Part shown: positions 38,206 to 47,299 of the stretch, in pieces
How positions within the stretch are numbered: the stretch's first letter is position 1
Layout: each line of letters opens with the position of its first letter
DNA from: Lodderomyces elongisporus
Taxonomy: Eukaryota > Ascomycota > Pichiomycetes > Serinales > Debaryomycetaceae
Assembly: GCF_030384665.1 (NCBI RefSeq)
Contig: NC_083674.1
Span: 1,364,001 to 1,428,000, forward strand
Reading direction: 5' to 3'
DNA length: 64,000 nt
Translations under genes and position numbers: made by a program
Notes under the pieces: model-generated
Databases searched by the model: none
Told to the model about the DNA's origin: nothing
What the model saw: the letters and a program-made list of their open reading frames with translations, nothing else

Positions 38206-39426
38206 GTTGCAAAGTATAATGCCATATATAAATTTAGTTTTTTTGGGGTATGTTAAGATTGGTTAGTGGAAAAAGTAAAAAGTTGGATCTGTCAGTTGGT
38301 ATATTGATTCAGTTCGTGTACATAATTTTGATTGAAGAAGCGACAAGCACAATGAAATGAGTTAAGCATCTTCAAATATTTGTTATTTTACTGCCCAGTC
38401 AAAGTGAGCTACTAAACAAACGAAAAGAAAACAAAACAAAACAAGGGCATTTCCAATGTACCTCTTGAATTGTTACTCGAAAAAGAAAGTATACAAAATA
38501 GTAGCACTTTGCATAAAGTAAAATACTAATAAAGAATGGAAAAAATAACAATAAAAATGTAAAGATATGAAAAAAAAAAAAAAGAACAAAGATGTAGTGA
38601 ATATAATTGAAGGGGGAGGTGGAGGAGAAAGCTTCCCTTTTGCCAATATGTTCCTCAGCAATTAATGATGGCTAAGAAACTTAATCGACTTTTTTAAAAA
38701 AAAAAATCATTTATCAAATTATTTCCATCATCGATATGAATTTATCATAGTTTCGTCTTTATTTAATCACTACTTTTCTTCTGGTCTTTTGGAGCGGCTG
38801 TTCGTCCGAGACGGCGGTGTTAACATTTCTCTTCTCTCTCTCTCTCTCTATCTATTTCATTTTGTGTGTTTCCATAGTAATAAGAATAAGTATAATATAC
38901 ATATACATATATATACATTCTATTGTTATATGCGTGCTCTGTAGGCTCAAAGTTGGGAGATCAATTGTATAATTAACAAATTAATAAAAAATAAAAAATA
39001 ACCAACAGGAACCAGTCATCAATATTCTGAGTTTGATCTTTCCGCTCCCAACATCACCAAGTCTTTTTGGCATATTAGTATCCAACCATCAGACACATCC
39101 AGTCAGTTGAGACCAGGTATTAACCAATTTCGTCGAAAGCAACTACAACAATTACAACAACTACAACAACTACAACAACTACAACAACTACAACAACTAC
39201 AACAACTACAACAACTACAACAACTACAACAACTACAACAACTACAACAACTACAACAACTACAACAACTACAACAACTACAACAACTACAACAACTACA
39301 ACAACTACAACAACTACAGCAACTACAACAACTACAACAACTACAACAACTACAACAACTACAACAACTACAACAACTACAACAACTACAACAGGTGGAA
39401 AACATTACAAATATAGTGAACATAAA
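38206..39426. promoter_or_regulatory. Spacer upstream of UIP5 with long leader repeat
   Basis: 1.22 kb. The left ~800 bp is plain AT-rich sequence with a CT run near 38831-38849 and TATACA stretches. The right part holds the 9-bp minisatellite described separately, ending about 30 bp before the UIP5 start. No supported gene is seen. Confidence 0.55.
39140..39394 (+). repeat. 9-bp minisatellite (CAACTACAA)n in the UIP5 leader
   Basis: About 28 copies of CAACTACAA, nearly perfect: one copy has ATT in place of ACT at the left edge, and one has CAG near 39316. A Gln-Leu-Gln frame runs through it with no ATG, and it is not in the frame of UIP5. It is therefore probably untranslated. It lies directly before the UIP5 ATG at 39427. 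Confidence 0.92.
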
Positions 39427-40752
39427 ATGGCTTTTGCACGGACCACACTGGGGTCTAAAACAATTCACTACTTTGTTGTGTTATTTGTATTTGGTGCGCT
39501 CTACTACCTTTATCAATTCACTGAACTCTTTGGTTCAGGCTCGTCCTCATATTCGCCAGAAGAGCTCAATACCTTGCTTCAGAACAAAGAAAGTCACATT
39601 GTTGCTTTGAAAAAGACAGAGTTGACGCAGCAGGGGCTCAGTAGACCATTCTTGGATGAGTCACAATTTCATGTTAAGAACTGGGATTTGAAAGGTAACA
39701 CTATGGTAAGAAATAACGACTTTATAAGATTAACGTCTAATGCTCCGCATCTTGCGCTGAATATGTTTAGCAAAATGCCTATTGAGGCAGATTCATTTGA
39801 AATGGAGTTGACGTTCCATATCCACAATGATGAAGTTAAACATGGCTTGGTTGGCGACGGCCTAGCTGTTTGGTTCTTGGATAAGCCCAGCGAAGTTGGT
39901 GAGATCTTTGGTATCAGAAATAAATTTACGGGGTTGGGTATCATGATGGACACCTACAAGAATGGTAAACGTGGCTCGTTTCCTTTTATCAACTTGATGT
40001 TGGGCGACGGTAAGACTTTTTACAATAAAGGAACGGATGGCTATGAGACCAGACTAGCAGGGTGTTATGCGAAAGAGATCTTGAACCCACTGTCCAAGGA
40101 GACAAAGATGAGATTGATTTACATGAAGAACGGTTATCTCTCCATAGATTTTAATTATTTTGGTAGGCACGAAGACTGGCAAAACTGTGTTACTTTAACG
40201 GATGTGAAATTGCCCCATATCAAGTACCTTGGTTTGAGTGCAAACACCGGGCAACTTTATGAAAATGTTGACATCATAGAGAATAAGATATATGCATTGT
40301 ACAAGCCTAATGGCGAGTTTGTCGAATCCATAGATGAGTTGAATGAATTGATCAAAGAGCAAAATGAATACGAAAGTGAAAGTTCCTCGTTAGCTGAAAT
40401 TAATGCGAAAGTAGAAGAGGCTAAAAAGCAGGATAATCAGCAGCAGCAGCAGGGACAAGGTGGTCGCAAGAACAGAGCATTCAAAAAAAAGTTGAGCTCT
40501 CAAAGAAGAAGAACTTTGAGCAGATTAAAGAATGCCGAAAAGAGGATTAAGGAAAGAGAAAGGCAAGTTAGATTACAAAAATATGGTGATCCAGATGCCA
40601 CCTTCATTAAAAGAGTATTTGGATATATACTTAAAAGCATCAAGTTTGGAATTTATGCATCAATCGCAGTCTTTTTACTTTGGCTTATCCGAGTCATTGT
40701 CAAAACGCAAAGACAGAATAGAAAACTGAAAATATCTGGTTTATTAGATTGA
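39427..40752 (+). CDS. UIP5: Uip5, L-type lectin-like membrane protein
   Basis: 441 residues, near the 443 of S. cerevisiae Uip5. An N-terminal hydrophobic signal-anchor (about 13-31) leads to a legume-type (ERGIC-53/Emp46-like) lectin domain at about 60-300. Key blocks are DGLAVWFLDKPSEVGEIFGI, FTGLGIMMDTYKNGKRGSFP, and LMLGDGKTFYNKGTDGYETR. A Gln/Lys-rich coiled-coil-like region (about 305-395) precedes a C-terminal membrane segment (about 410-430) with a short basic tail. In S. cerevisiae, Uip5 was found as an Ulp1 (SUMO protease) interactor; its role is poorly known, with suggested localisation to the nuclear envelope/ER. The ATG follows directly after the minisatellite. Near linkage to SHB17 matches YKR043C-YKR044W. 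Confidence 0.88.
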   Translation: MAFARTTLGSKTIHYFVVLFVFGALYYLYQFTELFGSGSSSYSPEELNTLLQNKESHIVALKKTELTQQGLSRPFLDESQFHVKNWDLKGNTMVRNNDFIRLTSNAPHLALNMFSKMPIEADSFEMELTFHIHNDEVKHGLVGDGLAVWFLDKPSEVGEIFGIRNKFTGLGIMMDTYKNGKRGSFPFINLMLGDGKTFYNKGTDGYETRLAGCYAKEILNPLSKETKMRLIYMKNGYLSIDFNYFGRHEDWQNCVTLTDVKLPHIKYLGLSANTGQLYENVDIIENKIYALYKPNGEFVESIDELNELIKEQNEYESESSSLAEINAKVEEAKKQDNQQQQQGQGGRKNRAFKKKLSSQRRRTLSRLKNAEKRIKERERQVRLQKYGDPDATFIKRVFGYILKSIKFGIYASIAVFLLWLIRVIVKTQRQNRKLKISGLLD

Positions 40753-40961
40753 AAATTACAATTTTATAAATTAAAAAACAAAAAAAGAAAAGAAAAGAAA
40801 AAAGTAGATTATATTAGTTTCACAAAATGTATAGAGTATGGAAAATAAAAGTCCTGAGAACTGCAACTTGTAAAATGTAAAATGTTGATTCTAGACTGGA
40901 AAGTGGACTGGAAAGTGGACTATAATTACATACATAGATAAACTTAAAAATGAAATTGATT

Positions 40962-42071
40962 CTACTTTGAAGAACCATCTTTTAACAATTGGCTGTCCTT
41001 TATGAGCTCCACGTCCTCATTACTTGTTGATAATATCAATGCAAATGTATCTGTTGAAATTCCGAAAAGCTTATACAAAAGCTCGTATATCCTACCCACT
41101 TTTTTGTCCTTGTCAAGTGCATTCACTGTGTAGTTTACATCAATTGCCTTAAATCCATTTTTTGCCAACAATTTCTCAAAATGCTTGTCAAAAGAATATG
41201 CGTCGATTGTGATTAATATACTGCCGTCTTTCACTCTCGATGTGTTATGATGGCCATTTTTCAAAAAGTCTTGATAGAGCTGTCTAGACCGCAACACGGC
41301 CCATTCAATCAACATTTGGTCAAAATCCACTTTTTGGAAAACTTTGCGCACATGTACTCCGGTAATCTTGATAATAAAGTAGTCCGGCTTGGACTGTTCA
41401 TAGTCGGGAACAACACTTGCAACGGCAATGGGGGAGCCTCGATAGCTCACCACTTCTGAATTCTTACCTTTCTCCAAGTTTGCTTTCATTTGTGACTTGT
41501 TTAATTTTCTCTTTTGATTGTTTTTCTCTTTTGTTTTAACTTCGACACCGTCATTGTCATCGTTACTGTTGCTGTTGCTGTTGCTGTTACCTTCAAAGTC
41601 ATCTTCAATGCTGGCAAACTCCCTAACATTAAATCCAAAGATCTGATCACAATACTTCTTTTGAACAAACTGGTTGGCAATTGTGCCCAACTCGTCGCCC
41701 AAGAAATATGCCAACGTTCCAAAAGTCGCAAATACAGCGGCAATGATGGGTATGGCACTTATAAGCGCAAAAACGAAATCTCGCTTGTTCCTCACCAACA
41801 ACCAAAACAATTCCAGCGCAGTGTCACTGATCTCGATGTATTCCCATAACGAACGTCCAATAATCGATGGGAAAAAGATGGTGTATACGGAGACGGCGAT
41901 TGGGTGCAAGAGAACAAACCGACTTAGTTGGGCTTGTGCCTGCTTGAAACGGTCTCCGTGCAAAGTCGTCGTTGCCCTGGTAAGATTAGGCGTCAATGTC
42001 GACTTGGAGAGTGTTGCTGGTGCTGACTCATCCAAGGGTTTATTCAAATCAATATCTTTTTGCTCAACCAT
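40962..42071 (-). CDS. PHO86: Pho86, ER protein for phosphate transporter export
   Basis: 369 residues. Two hydrophobic segments lie near the N-terminus (about 51-72, FVLLHPIAVSVYTIFFPSII, and 98-125, FALISAIPIIAAVFATFGTL). A cytosolic part follows, with FGFNVREFASIEDDF, a low-complexity Ser-Asn insert (about 162-172), VVSYRGSPIAVASV, and YSFDKHFEKLLAKNGFKAID. This layout and these blocks resemble S. cerevisiae Pho86 (311 residues), which packages the phosphate transporter Pho84 into COPII vesicles. I recognised it from recall of the family, so some doubt remains. Upstream (42593-42601) there is a CCCACGTGC sequence, whose reverse strand is the favoured Pho4 site of phosphate-regulated genes. 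Confidence 0.75.
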   Translation of the reverse strand: MVEQKDIDLNKPLDESAPATLSKSTLTPNLTRATTTLHGDRFKQAQAQLSRFVLLHPIAVSVYTIFFPSIIGRSLWEYIEISDTALELFWLLVRNKRDFVFALISAIPIIAAVFATFGTLAYFLGDELGTIANQFVQKKYCDQIFGFNVREFASIEDDFEGNSNSNSNSNDDNDGVEVKTKEKNNQKRKLNKSQMKANLEKGKNSEVVSYRGSPIAVASVVPDYEQSKPDYFIIKITGVHVRKVFQKVDFDQMLIEWAVLRSRQLYQDFLKNGHHNTSRVKDGSILITIDAYSFDKHFEKLLAKNGFKAIDVNYTVNALDKDKKVGRIYELLYKLFGISTDTFALILSTSNEDVELIKDSQLLKDGSSK

Positions 42072-43913
42072 TGTCCCAAAAAGAAGATTGAGTGGAAAAA
42101 GTGTAAAAAATAAAAAATAAAATAAAATAAAATGAAAATTAAAGTAATGAACTGTCCTGTCCTGTCCTGTCCTGTCTATGTATAAATATGGATGAGTTAT
42201 AGGGCCTTGAGGAATGAGTGAAAAGTATCAAAAAATTGTGTTTACTCTGTTGTATATCACTTAATACTTTATATTCAATTGATGATCTAGTAATCTTGTT
42301 TTGGAAAAAGAAAAAGAAAAAGAAAAAGGAAAAGGAAAAGTGAAAGGAAAAGAAAGATGAAAAATAATTAACTAAATTAATAAATCAATAATTTAAGTTA
42401 ATGAACAAAACCGGTAGGAGATTCAATAACTGGGGCAAATATGGGAAGGCGGTAGTCGGTGAGTATGGAGTTACAGTCCTTGTACGACCCATTTCCCACT
42501 ACTTGGGACCCAGCATCTGTACACGGCGTGGCGCTAAACGTCAGCTGCACTAAATACATCTCTACTTCATTCTCTTTCAGTTCGAGAGAGCTCCCACGTG
42601 CGCGCTGTCCTGCTGAATATGCTTGGACATTTTTTTTCGCCGTTGTTTTCTTTTCTCTTTTATTTTTTCCTTCTTTCGGTCTGTGTGAAGACTCCTCTAG
42701 TAATTGGTCTCTCACGTGAGTGTACCCATTTATTTTCCATGGCAATTTTTTGCACAAATCGAGGAGAGAGATGAAACATAGGACTAATTGGACCTAAGTT
42801 GAAACGGCAGTTATTATGCAGAGATCTATTCTTTGTTTGAGCCCATTCAAGACCCTGCTCAACATCATAATAGTATTGTGTTTCTTGTTAACTTTGAATC
42901 AGAAGAAAGATAAATAAATACATAAAAGAAAGAAAAAAAAAAGAAGATAGGTTTATTAGGCTCAATCCTTTTATTTATTTTTTTTAATTTTAAAAAGCCA
43001 ATAAGGAAAACGAATTGCTTCTATTGGCAAACCACATCGTATAGTTTGACCTTTTCTTTTTTTTGCCCCTAGAATTATGAAACAATTGGGTTAGTTTGCA
43101 AAAACAAGGTGGATAACATCTTTGGAAAGAATTTGAAAAAAAAAAATTTGAAAAAAAAATTTTGAAATCAAATCAGTTGATTTTATTTAGGCTTTTTTTT
43201 TCGGAACATTTTAAAACTACATTTATATCCGAGATCCCATATTAATTATTTATTATTATTATTGAAATTATTATTTTTTTATTATTATTATTTTTAATTC
43301 TTTTTTTTTGGGGGGGGGGTTCTGTTTCCAAACAAAATTTCAATCTGATTTAGACACTCGTAATTCACGATACTCTTTTTACTAGAACCAATTTGCTAGT
43401 AATCAAAGAGAAGAAAGTGATGTTCAAGTTTGATAACTGTTTTCATCTACTTTATTTTTTTTTCTTTTTACAAGACTCTCAATGGACATCAACCAAAAAA
43501 TTTAATTGTGTATCTCTTGAGCCTGGCTTTCCCCCCCCCCCCCCTAGTCACTACCACTTCTTATCTCCCTTTAGTTATGAACGCGGTAACAAAAGAAGAA
43601 AATAAAAATGTGGAAACTGTGGCTGCAAATTACACCACGATTTGTTTTTTAAAAAAAAAAGCGGAACGAATAAAAACATACTATCCCCTCCTCATTCAGA
43701 TCTTATCTCAGATAGTCATAAGTGATCATAGATGTATTTAAAAAGTAGCCTAGATAATGTGATTTCATCAACAAGGTTTTGGTTTCCTTCATCTTTATTT
43801 TTTTTTTCTTTTTCTTTCTTTTTGAATTCACCACGCGAGCCATTGCTTCATTTCTTCTCGAAACTAAAATCATATATTCCCTTTTTGTTTTCTTCTTATT
43901 TCGAATTTTGAAA
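42072..43913. promoter_or_regulatory. Long divergent spacer, PHO86 and monooxygenase-like gene promoters
   Basis: 1.84 kb. It has a CCTGT pentamer repeat (about 42152-42176), an AAAAAG/GGAAAA run (42305-42350), and a less AT-rich island at about 42400-42720 with open frames on both strands and two CACGTG boxes (42595-42600 and 42713-42718). Farther right there are T- and A-tracts, a G10 run (43310-43319) and a C14 run (43531-43544). No gene is supported with confidence. Confidence 0.5.
42593..42601 (-). promoter_or_regulatory. Pho4-type CACGTG site upstream of PHO86
   Basis: CCCACGTGC on the plus strand, that is GCACGTGGG on the strand of PHO86, about 520 bp upstream of its ATG. In yeasts, a GG flank after CACGTG favours Pho4, while a T before it favours Cbf1. 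A second box at 42713-42718 (TCACGTGA) has the Cbf1-like flank. Confidence 0.5.
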
Positions 43914-45608
43914 ATGCCTTCCATTTCAGATCTTGACTATGACCAACCAGTTGGGATTTCCTCCAAACAAATCAAGACAGTTGCCATAATAGGTGGAGGA
44001 GCTTCTGCTGCCATCACATTGGATTCCCTTCTTAGAGAGCCCAATTCCAGTATTAAGCACATAACTATCTTTGAGAGACAAGACAAACTTGGCGGAGTAT
44101 GGTATTTCAACCCTAAAACTATTAAAACACCAAATCATATAATAAAATCGGGAAACAACAATTTGCACAACGACCCACCCCTTGATAATCCTTTTCATAT
44201 CCATCGCTATACTAAGAAAATTATTATTCCCAAACACTCCCAAGAGAGGTTTGTGCAAACACCAAGTTATCATGGTTTAACCACAAATATCATTGAAAAA
44301 ATGATGACATATAGTGACGTCAATAATTGGGGAATATCAGGTGATGATGATGATGATGATGAAGAAGAAGAAAGAAAATATGTAGCCGGGACTGTTGTTC
44401 AAGAGTACATTGAAAAATACATCGAGAGAAATTTACACGACCCAAGAGTTGTACTCAAGTTAAATACTACCGTTGAAGATGTTGAAAAAGTCGATAGAGA
44501 AAGGGAAAATGATATTGGTGGTGGTGTCGATTTACCATATAGATTCAAATTGACTTTACGCACTCCGCATGACGAAAGAAACGATTTTTGGTACCAACAA
44601 GAGTTTGATACAGTGATTGTTGCCAGTGGCCATTACCATGTTCCCTATATTCCGTTTGTGCCAGGGTTGGCAAAAGTACAAGAATTGTTTCCTGATGTGG
44701 TTCAACATGCAAAGTTTTATAGAGACTCTGCTGCATACAAGAACAAAAGTGCAATTGTTGTTGGGTCAAGAGCTTCCGGTAGTGATTTGACGAAATTTGT
44801 CGCTAGAGAACCAGGAACCACAGTTTATCAATCTTTTAGGGAAATCGCAACTGCTCGTGTTCTTTCTTCAAACGCAAATGTTTTTAATAAGCCAGCAATT
44901 AAAAAAATTGATGTTATAGAATACAATGAACATGAGCGTAAAAAGAAATTTGGCAAAAACGGTACAGGTACAAAAACTTACAAAGCCTCCAACAAAAGTA
45001 TAATTGTTACATTTGAAGATGATTCTACAGTTGAGAATCCAGACCATATTATCTATTGTACTGGTTATTTATTCTCGTACCCCTTCTTGAACAGACTTTT
45101 TAATGATCGTATCACCAACGAGGGAGCAACAGTTCGAGACTTGTACCAGCATACTTTTCTAATCCACGAACCTTTAATCAATATTATTGGGGTGCCAATA
45201 GATGGTATTTCATTCCGAGTATTTGAGTATCAAGCTGTCTTACTAGCAAGATACTTAACAGGCAAGATCCAACTACCATCTAGAAACAAGCAATTACAGT
45301 GGGTGGCACAAAGATTCGAAGAGAAACAAAACACTAGAGCATTTCACACTATTGGAGTTACCGATGCGTTAGATTATGCTTTAACTTTAACGAAATTGGG
45401 ACAAGTCTCCGAGAAAACTTCTGGTGTGGGTCTGGGTACGGGTCTGGGTACGAGTCTGGGTACGAGTCTGGGTACGAGTCTGGGTACGAGTCTGGGTACG
45501 AGTCTGGGCCTAAATTTAGGGCGAGAATTTCCTGTGATTACACCTGAAGACGTTGCAATATATAGAGCCGCGGGTGAGCATCTTCGCAAGTTCTGGGATG
45601 AACGTTAA
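43914..45608 (+). CDS. Flavin-containing monooxygenase-like protein
   Basis: 564 residues from the ATG at 43914; the open frame upstream lacks an ATG. An FAD-binding Rossmann motif VAIIGGGASAAI (23-34) is followed by IFERQDKLGGVWYF (52-65), typical of flavin monooxygenases. VASGHYHVPYIPFVPG and a motif spaced like the FMO fingerprint (FPDVVQHAKFY) follow, then the NADPH-binding IVVGSRASGSDL. A late IIYCTGYLFSYPFL block matches the family. Yeast Fmo1 oxidises thiols in the ER, but this protein is longer (564 versus 432), and two motif glycines are replaced: Asp in the fingerprint, Arg in the NADPH motif. Near the C-terminus a 12-bp repeat (45424-45508) encodes a Gly-Thr-Ser linker if CTG is Ser. 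Substrate unknown. Confidence 0.8.
   Translation: MPSISDLDYDQPVGISSKQIKTVAIIGGGASAAITLDSLLREPNSSIKHITIFERQDKLGGVWYFNPKTIKTPNHIIKSGNNNLHNDPPLDNPFHIHRYTKKIIIPKHSQERFVQTPSYHGLTTNIIEKMMTYSDVNNWGISGDDDDDDEEEERKYVAGTVVQEYIEKYIERNLHDPRVVLKLNTTVEDVEKVDRERENDIGGGVDLPYRFKLTLRTPHDERNDFWYQQEFDTVIVASGHYHVPYIPFVPGLAKVQELFPDVVQHAKFYRDSAAYKNKSAIVVGSRASGSDLTKFVAREPGTTVYQSFREIATARVLSSNANVFNKPAIKKIDVIEYNEHERKKKFGKNGTGTKTYKASNKSIIVTFEDDSTVENPDHIIYCTGYLFSYPFLNRLFNDRITNEGATVRDLYQHTFLIHEPLINIIGVPIDGISFRVFEYQAVLLARYLTGKIQLPSRNKQLQWVAQRFEEKQNTRAFHTIGVTDALDYALTLTKLGQVSEKTSGVGLGTGLGTSLGTSLGTSLGTSLGTSLGLNLGREFPVITPEDVAIYRAAGEHLRKFWDER
45424..45508 (+). repeat. 12-bp in-frame tandem repeat in the monooxygenase-like gene
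   Basis: About seven copies of a unit close to GGTACGAGTCTG; the first copies have GGT in place of AGT. Read with CTG as Ser, the unit is Gly-Thr-Ser-Ser, a flexible linker. Read with Leu, it would be Gly-Thr-Ser-Leu. Confidence 0.88.
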
Positions 45609-45875
45609 TTGAAACAAGCTTGTGTAGAGGTATGTTTAATGCAGAGTAGGCATTTTGTATTAAATCAAAGTAAATAAACGTTCATTAAAACCATAGCCTT
45701 TGTGATAAATTAGTATTAAAATACAAGTGAAATGAATTATTGAACATGTTAGTTTCATTAAAAAAAAAATCATAGTATTGTAATTGATATTCATAAACAG
45801 TCAGTATAGGAAGTAGTGGCTAGAAACTAAAAGATGATTAAGTAAAAAGAGGAAGAAAAAAAAGGAAAGAAAAAT

Positions 45876-45884
45876 GAAAAAAAA
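45876..45884 (-). terminator. Pol III terminator of tRNA-iMet
   Basis: A run of A on the plus strand (T-tract on the transcribed sense strand) two to three bases after the tRNA 3' end, the usual RNA polymerase III stop signal. Confidence 0.7.
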
Positions 45885-45886
45885 GT

Positions 45887-45958
45887 TAGCGTCGCCCGGT
45901 TTCGATCCGGGGACTTCAGGGTTATGAGCCCTGCACGCTTCCACTGCGTCACGACGCT
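45887..45958 (-). tRNA. Initiator tRNA-Met (anticodon CAT)
   Basis: On the minus strand, a 72-nt cloverleaf begins AGCGTCG at 45958. The acceptor stem is fully paired (AGCGTCG with CGACGCT), with discriminator A at 45887. The anticodon stem CAGGG/CCCTG encloses loop CTCATAA with anticodon CAT. The T-stem CCCGG/CCGGG encloses loop ATCGAAA. The features that mark eukaryotic initiators are all present: A1:U72 as the first pair, three G:C pairs next to the anticodon loop, and A54 with A60 in the T-loop in place of the usual TTC. No intron. An A-run on the plus strand just left of the gene (T-run on the RNA strand) is the expected Pol III terminator. Confidence 0.96.
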
Positions 45959-47183
45959 TGTTTCTTGATAAAGATTAACATGGTGTACGTTATGTAGAAT
46001 TTATAACAGAAGACTATTAGTCTGATGGCTAATAAGACAATAATTTAAGAGCTGGAAGAGTTCTGCAATGCAACAAAAGATTTACGAGGGATGGTATCAT
46101 GCAACTCCTTGGATACAGTCTACAAAGTAGTTAGGCTGAATGTGTAACTCCAATGAATTCTTTAACATCTCAATGAGCAAGGCTCAAGTATATGAAATGG
46201 ACTTTATCCAAAGCAGATTAGTTTGTGTGTATTTCCATTTACATGTAAGTAAATATGTAAATAAATGTATGTGTGTGTGTGTGTGTATATGTAATTTTGG
46301 CTGAGAATCAAACAAAAAAAATTTGGTTCAGAACAATAGAAATCCAAGGGAACCACATTGATCATATTTGTTACATTGCAAACTTAAAATTGTAATTTCG
46401 TCATACTATAGCATCATAACATGTACTTCCTTTGATGTTGTGTTCAAAATAATTAGTCTACACGAGCTGTCGTGATTAATATCACACATGGGTATCTAGT
46501 TCATGTCTTTCAGAGCAATTCCACCAATGAGTATTATACCTCACACATTCGTACTTGTCACGTTGACCACTTTGGTTACTATGCCCTAATACAACTCTTC
46601 AAAACAACTGGACATCACTTTGACTACGATAGTCTAATCATAAAATCATGGAAAAAACAACAAAACAAAAGGAGACAAGTCAAAAGGAGACAAGTCAAGT
46701 GAAGACAAAACAAAACCGAAACGACACAAAAATTTACACAACTTTGATAATTGTGATCATATTGCTTTTTCTTAATGAAAGAAACCTGGTTTGCATTTGG
46801 TCACCATTTCATATAATTTTTCTTTTTCTTTTTTTTTCTTTTATCAAAACTAAGACTGGGGTACTATCAATCTTTACGTCTTCTTTTCTGCAATATTATA
46901 AATGTAGACTTTTTCTTTGTTTAATACTCTTGTATTTTCAGCCAACCCAGGCACTTGTCAGAAGATGAGATACTTTAGCGCACATCAATATATATATATA
47001 TATATATATATATACATTTGAGTATATACCAGATTACCTGATCATAAGATTACATTATCTTCTTGCTTTTGTTCGTATTTATGTGACTCACAAATGGTGA
47101 CAACTATCGTGGCTGCGAACTTGTGAGCCTCGCATCACAACAAGAAAAGACAAAAAATCGCAATTCTGCCATACGAAACGCTG

Positions 47184-47232
47184 ATGCAAACCGCAAGTGC
47201 AAACCGCAAGTGCAAACCGCAAAATGCAAATC
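47184..47232. repeat. 13-bp direct repeats upstream of CUE3
   Basis: Three tandem copies of TGCAAACCGCAAG (the third ends AAAA), followed by a partial TGCAAA copy, about 70-115 bp before the CUE3 start. The unit is less AT-rich than its surroundings and could be a binding-site cluster. Confidence 0.8.
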
Positions 47233-47299
47233 AGAAATTACTAATCTCGTCATCACTTCCTCCAACGCCATTAACATCTCCAAACTTTAAAGAAAGAAG

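Larger units (their letters stand above)
45609..47299. other. Long spacer containing the initiator tRNA gene; CUE3 promoter
   Basis: 1.69 kb. It holds tRNA-iMet (listed separately), a TGTGTG run near 46268-46284, (TA)n at about 46989-47014, and three 13-bp repeats just before CUE3 (47184-47232). Frames near 46472-46968 are Lys/Phe-rich and lack good starts. No other gene is seen. Confidence 0.55.

Noticed and set aside
39103..39468. Cys-Cys-Ser repeat frame on the minus strand
   Set aside because: It is the reverse reading of the same minisatellite, without a plausible function or start.
39107..39610. Gln-Leu-Gln frame of 167 codons through the UIP5 leader
   Set aside because: There is no ATG; the frame exists only because of the 9-bp repeat and is out of frame with UIP5.
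43779..43913. 45-codon hydrophobic N-terminal extension of the monooxygenase-like gene
   Set aside because: No ATG; Phe-rich sequence from a T-tract. The ATG at 43914 directly precedes the FAD domain at normal spacing.
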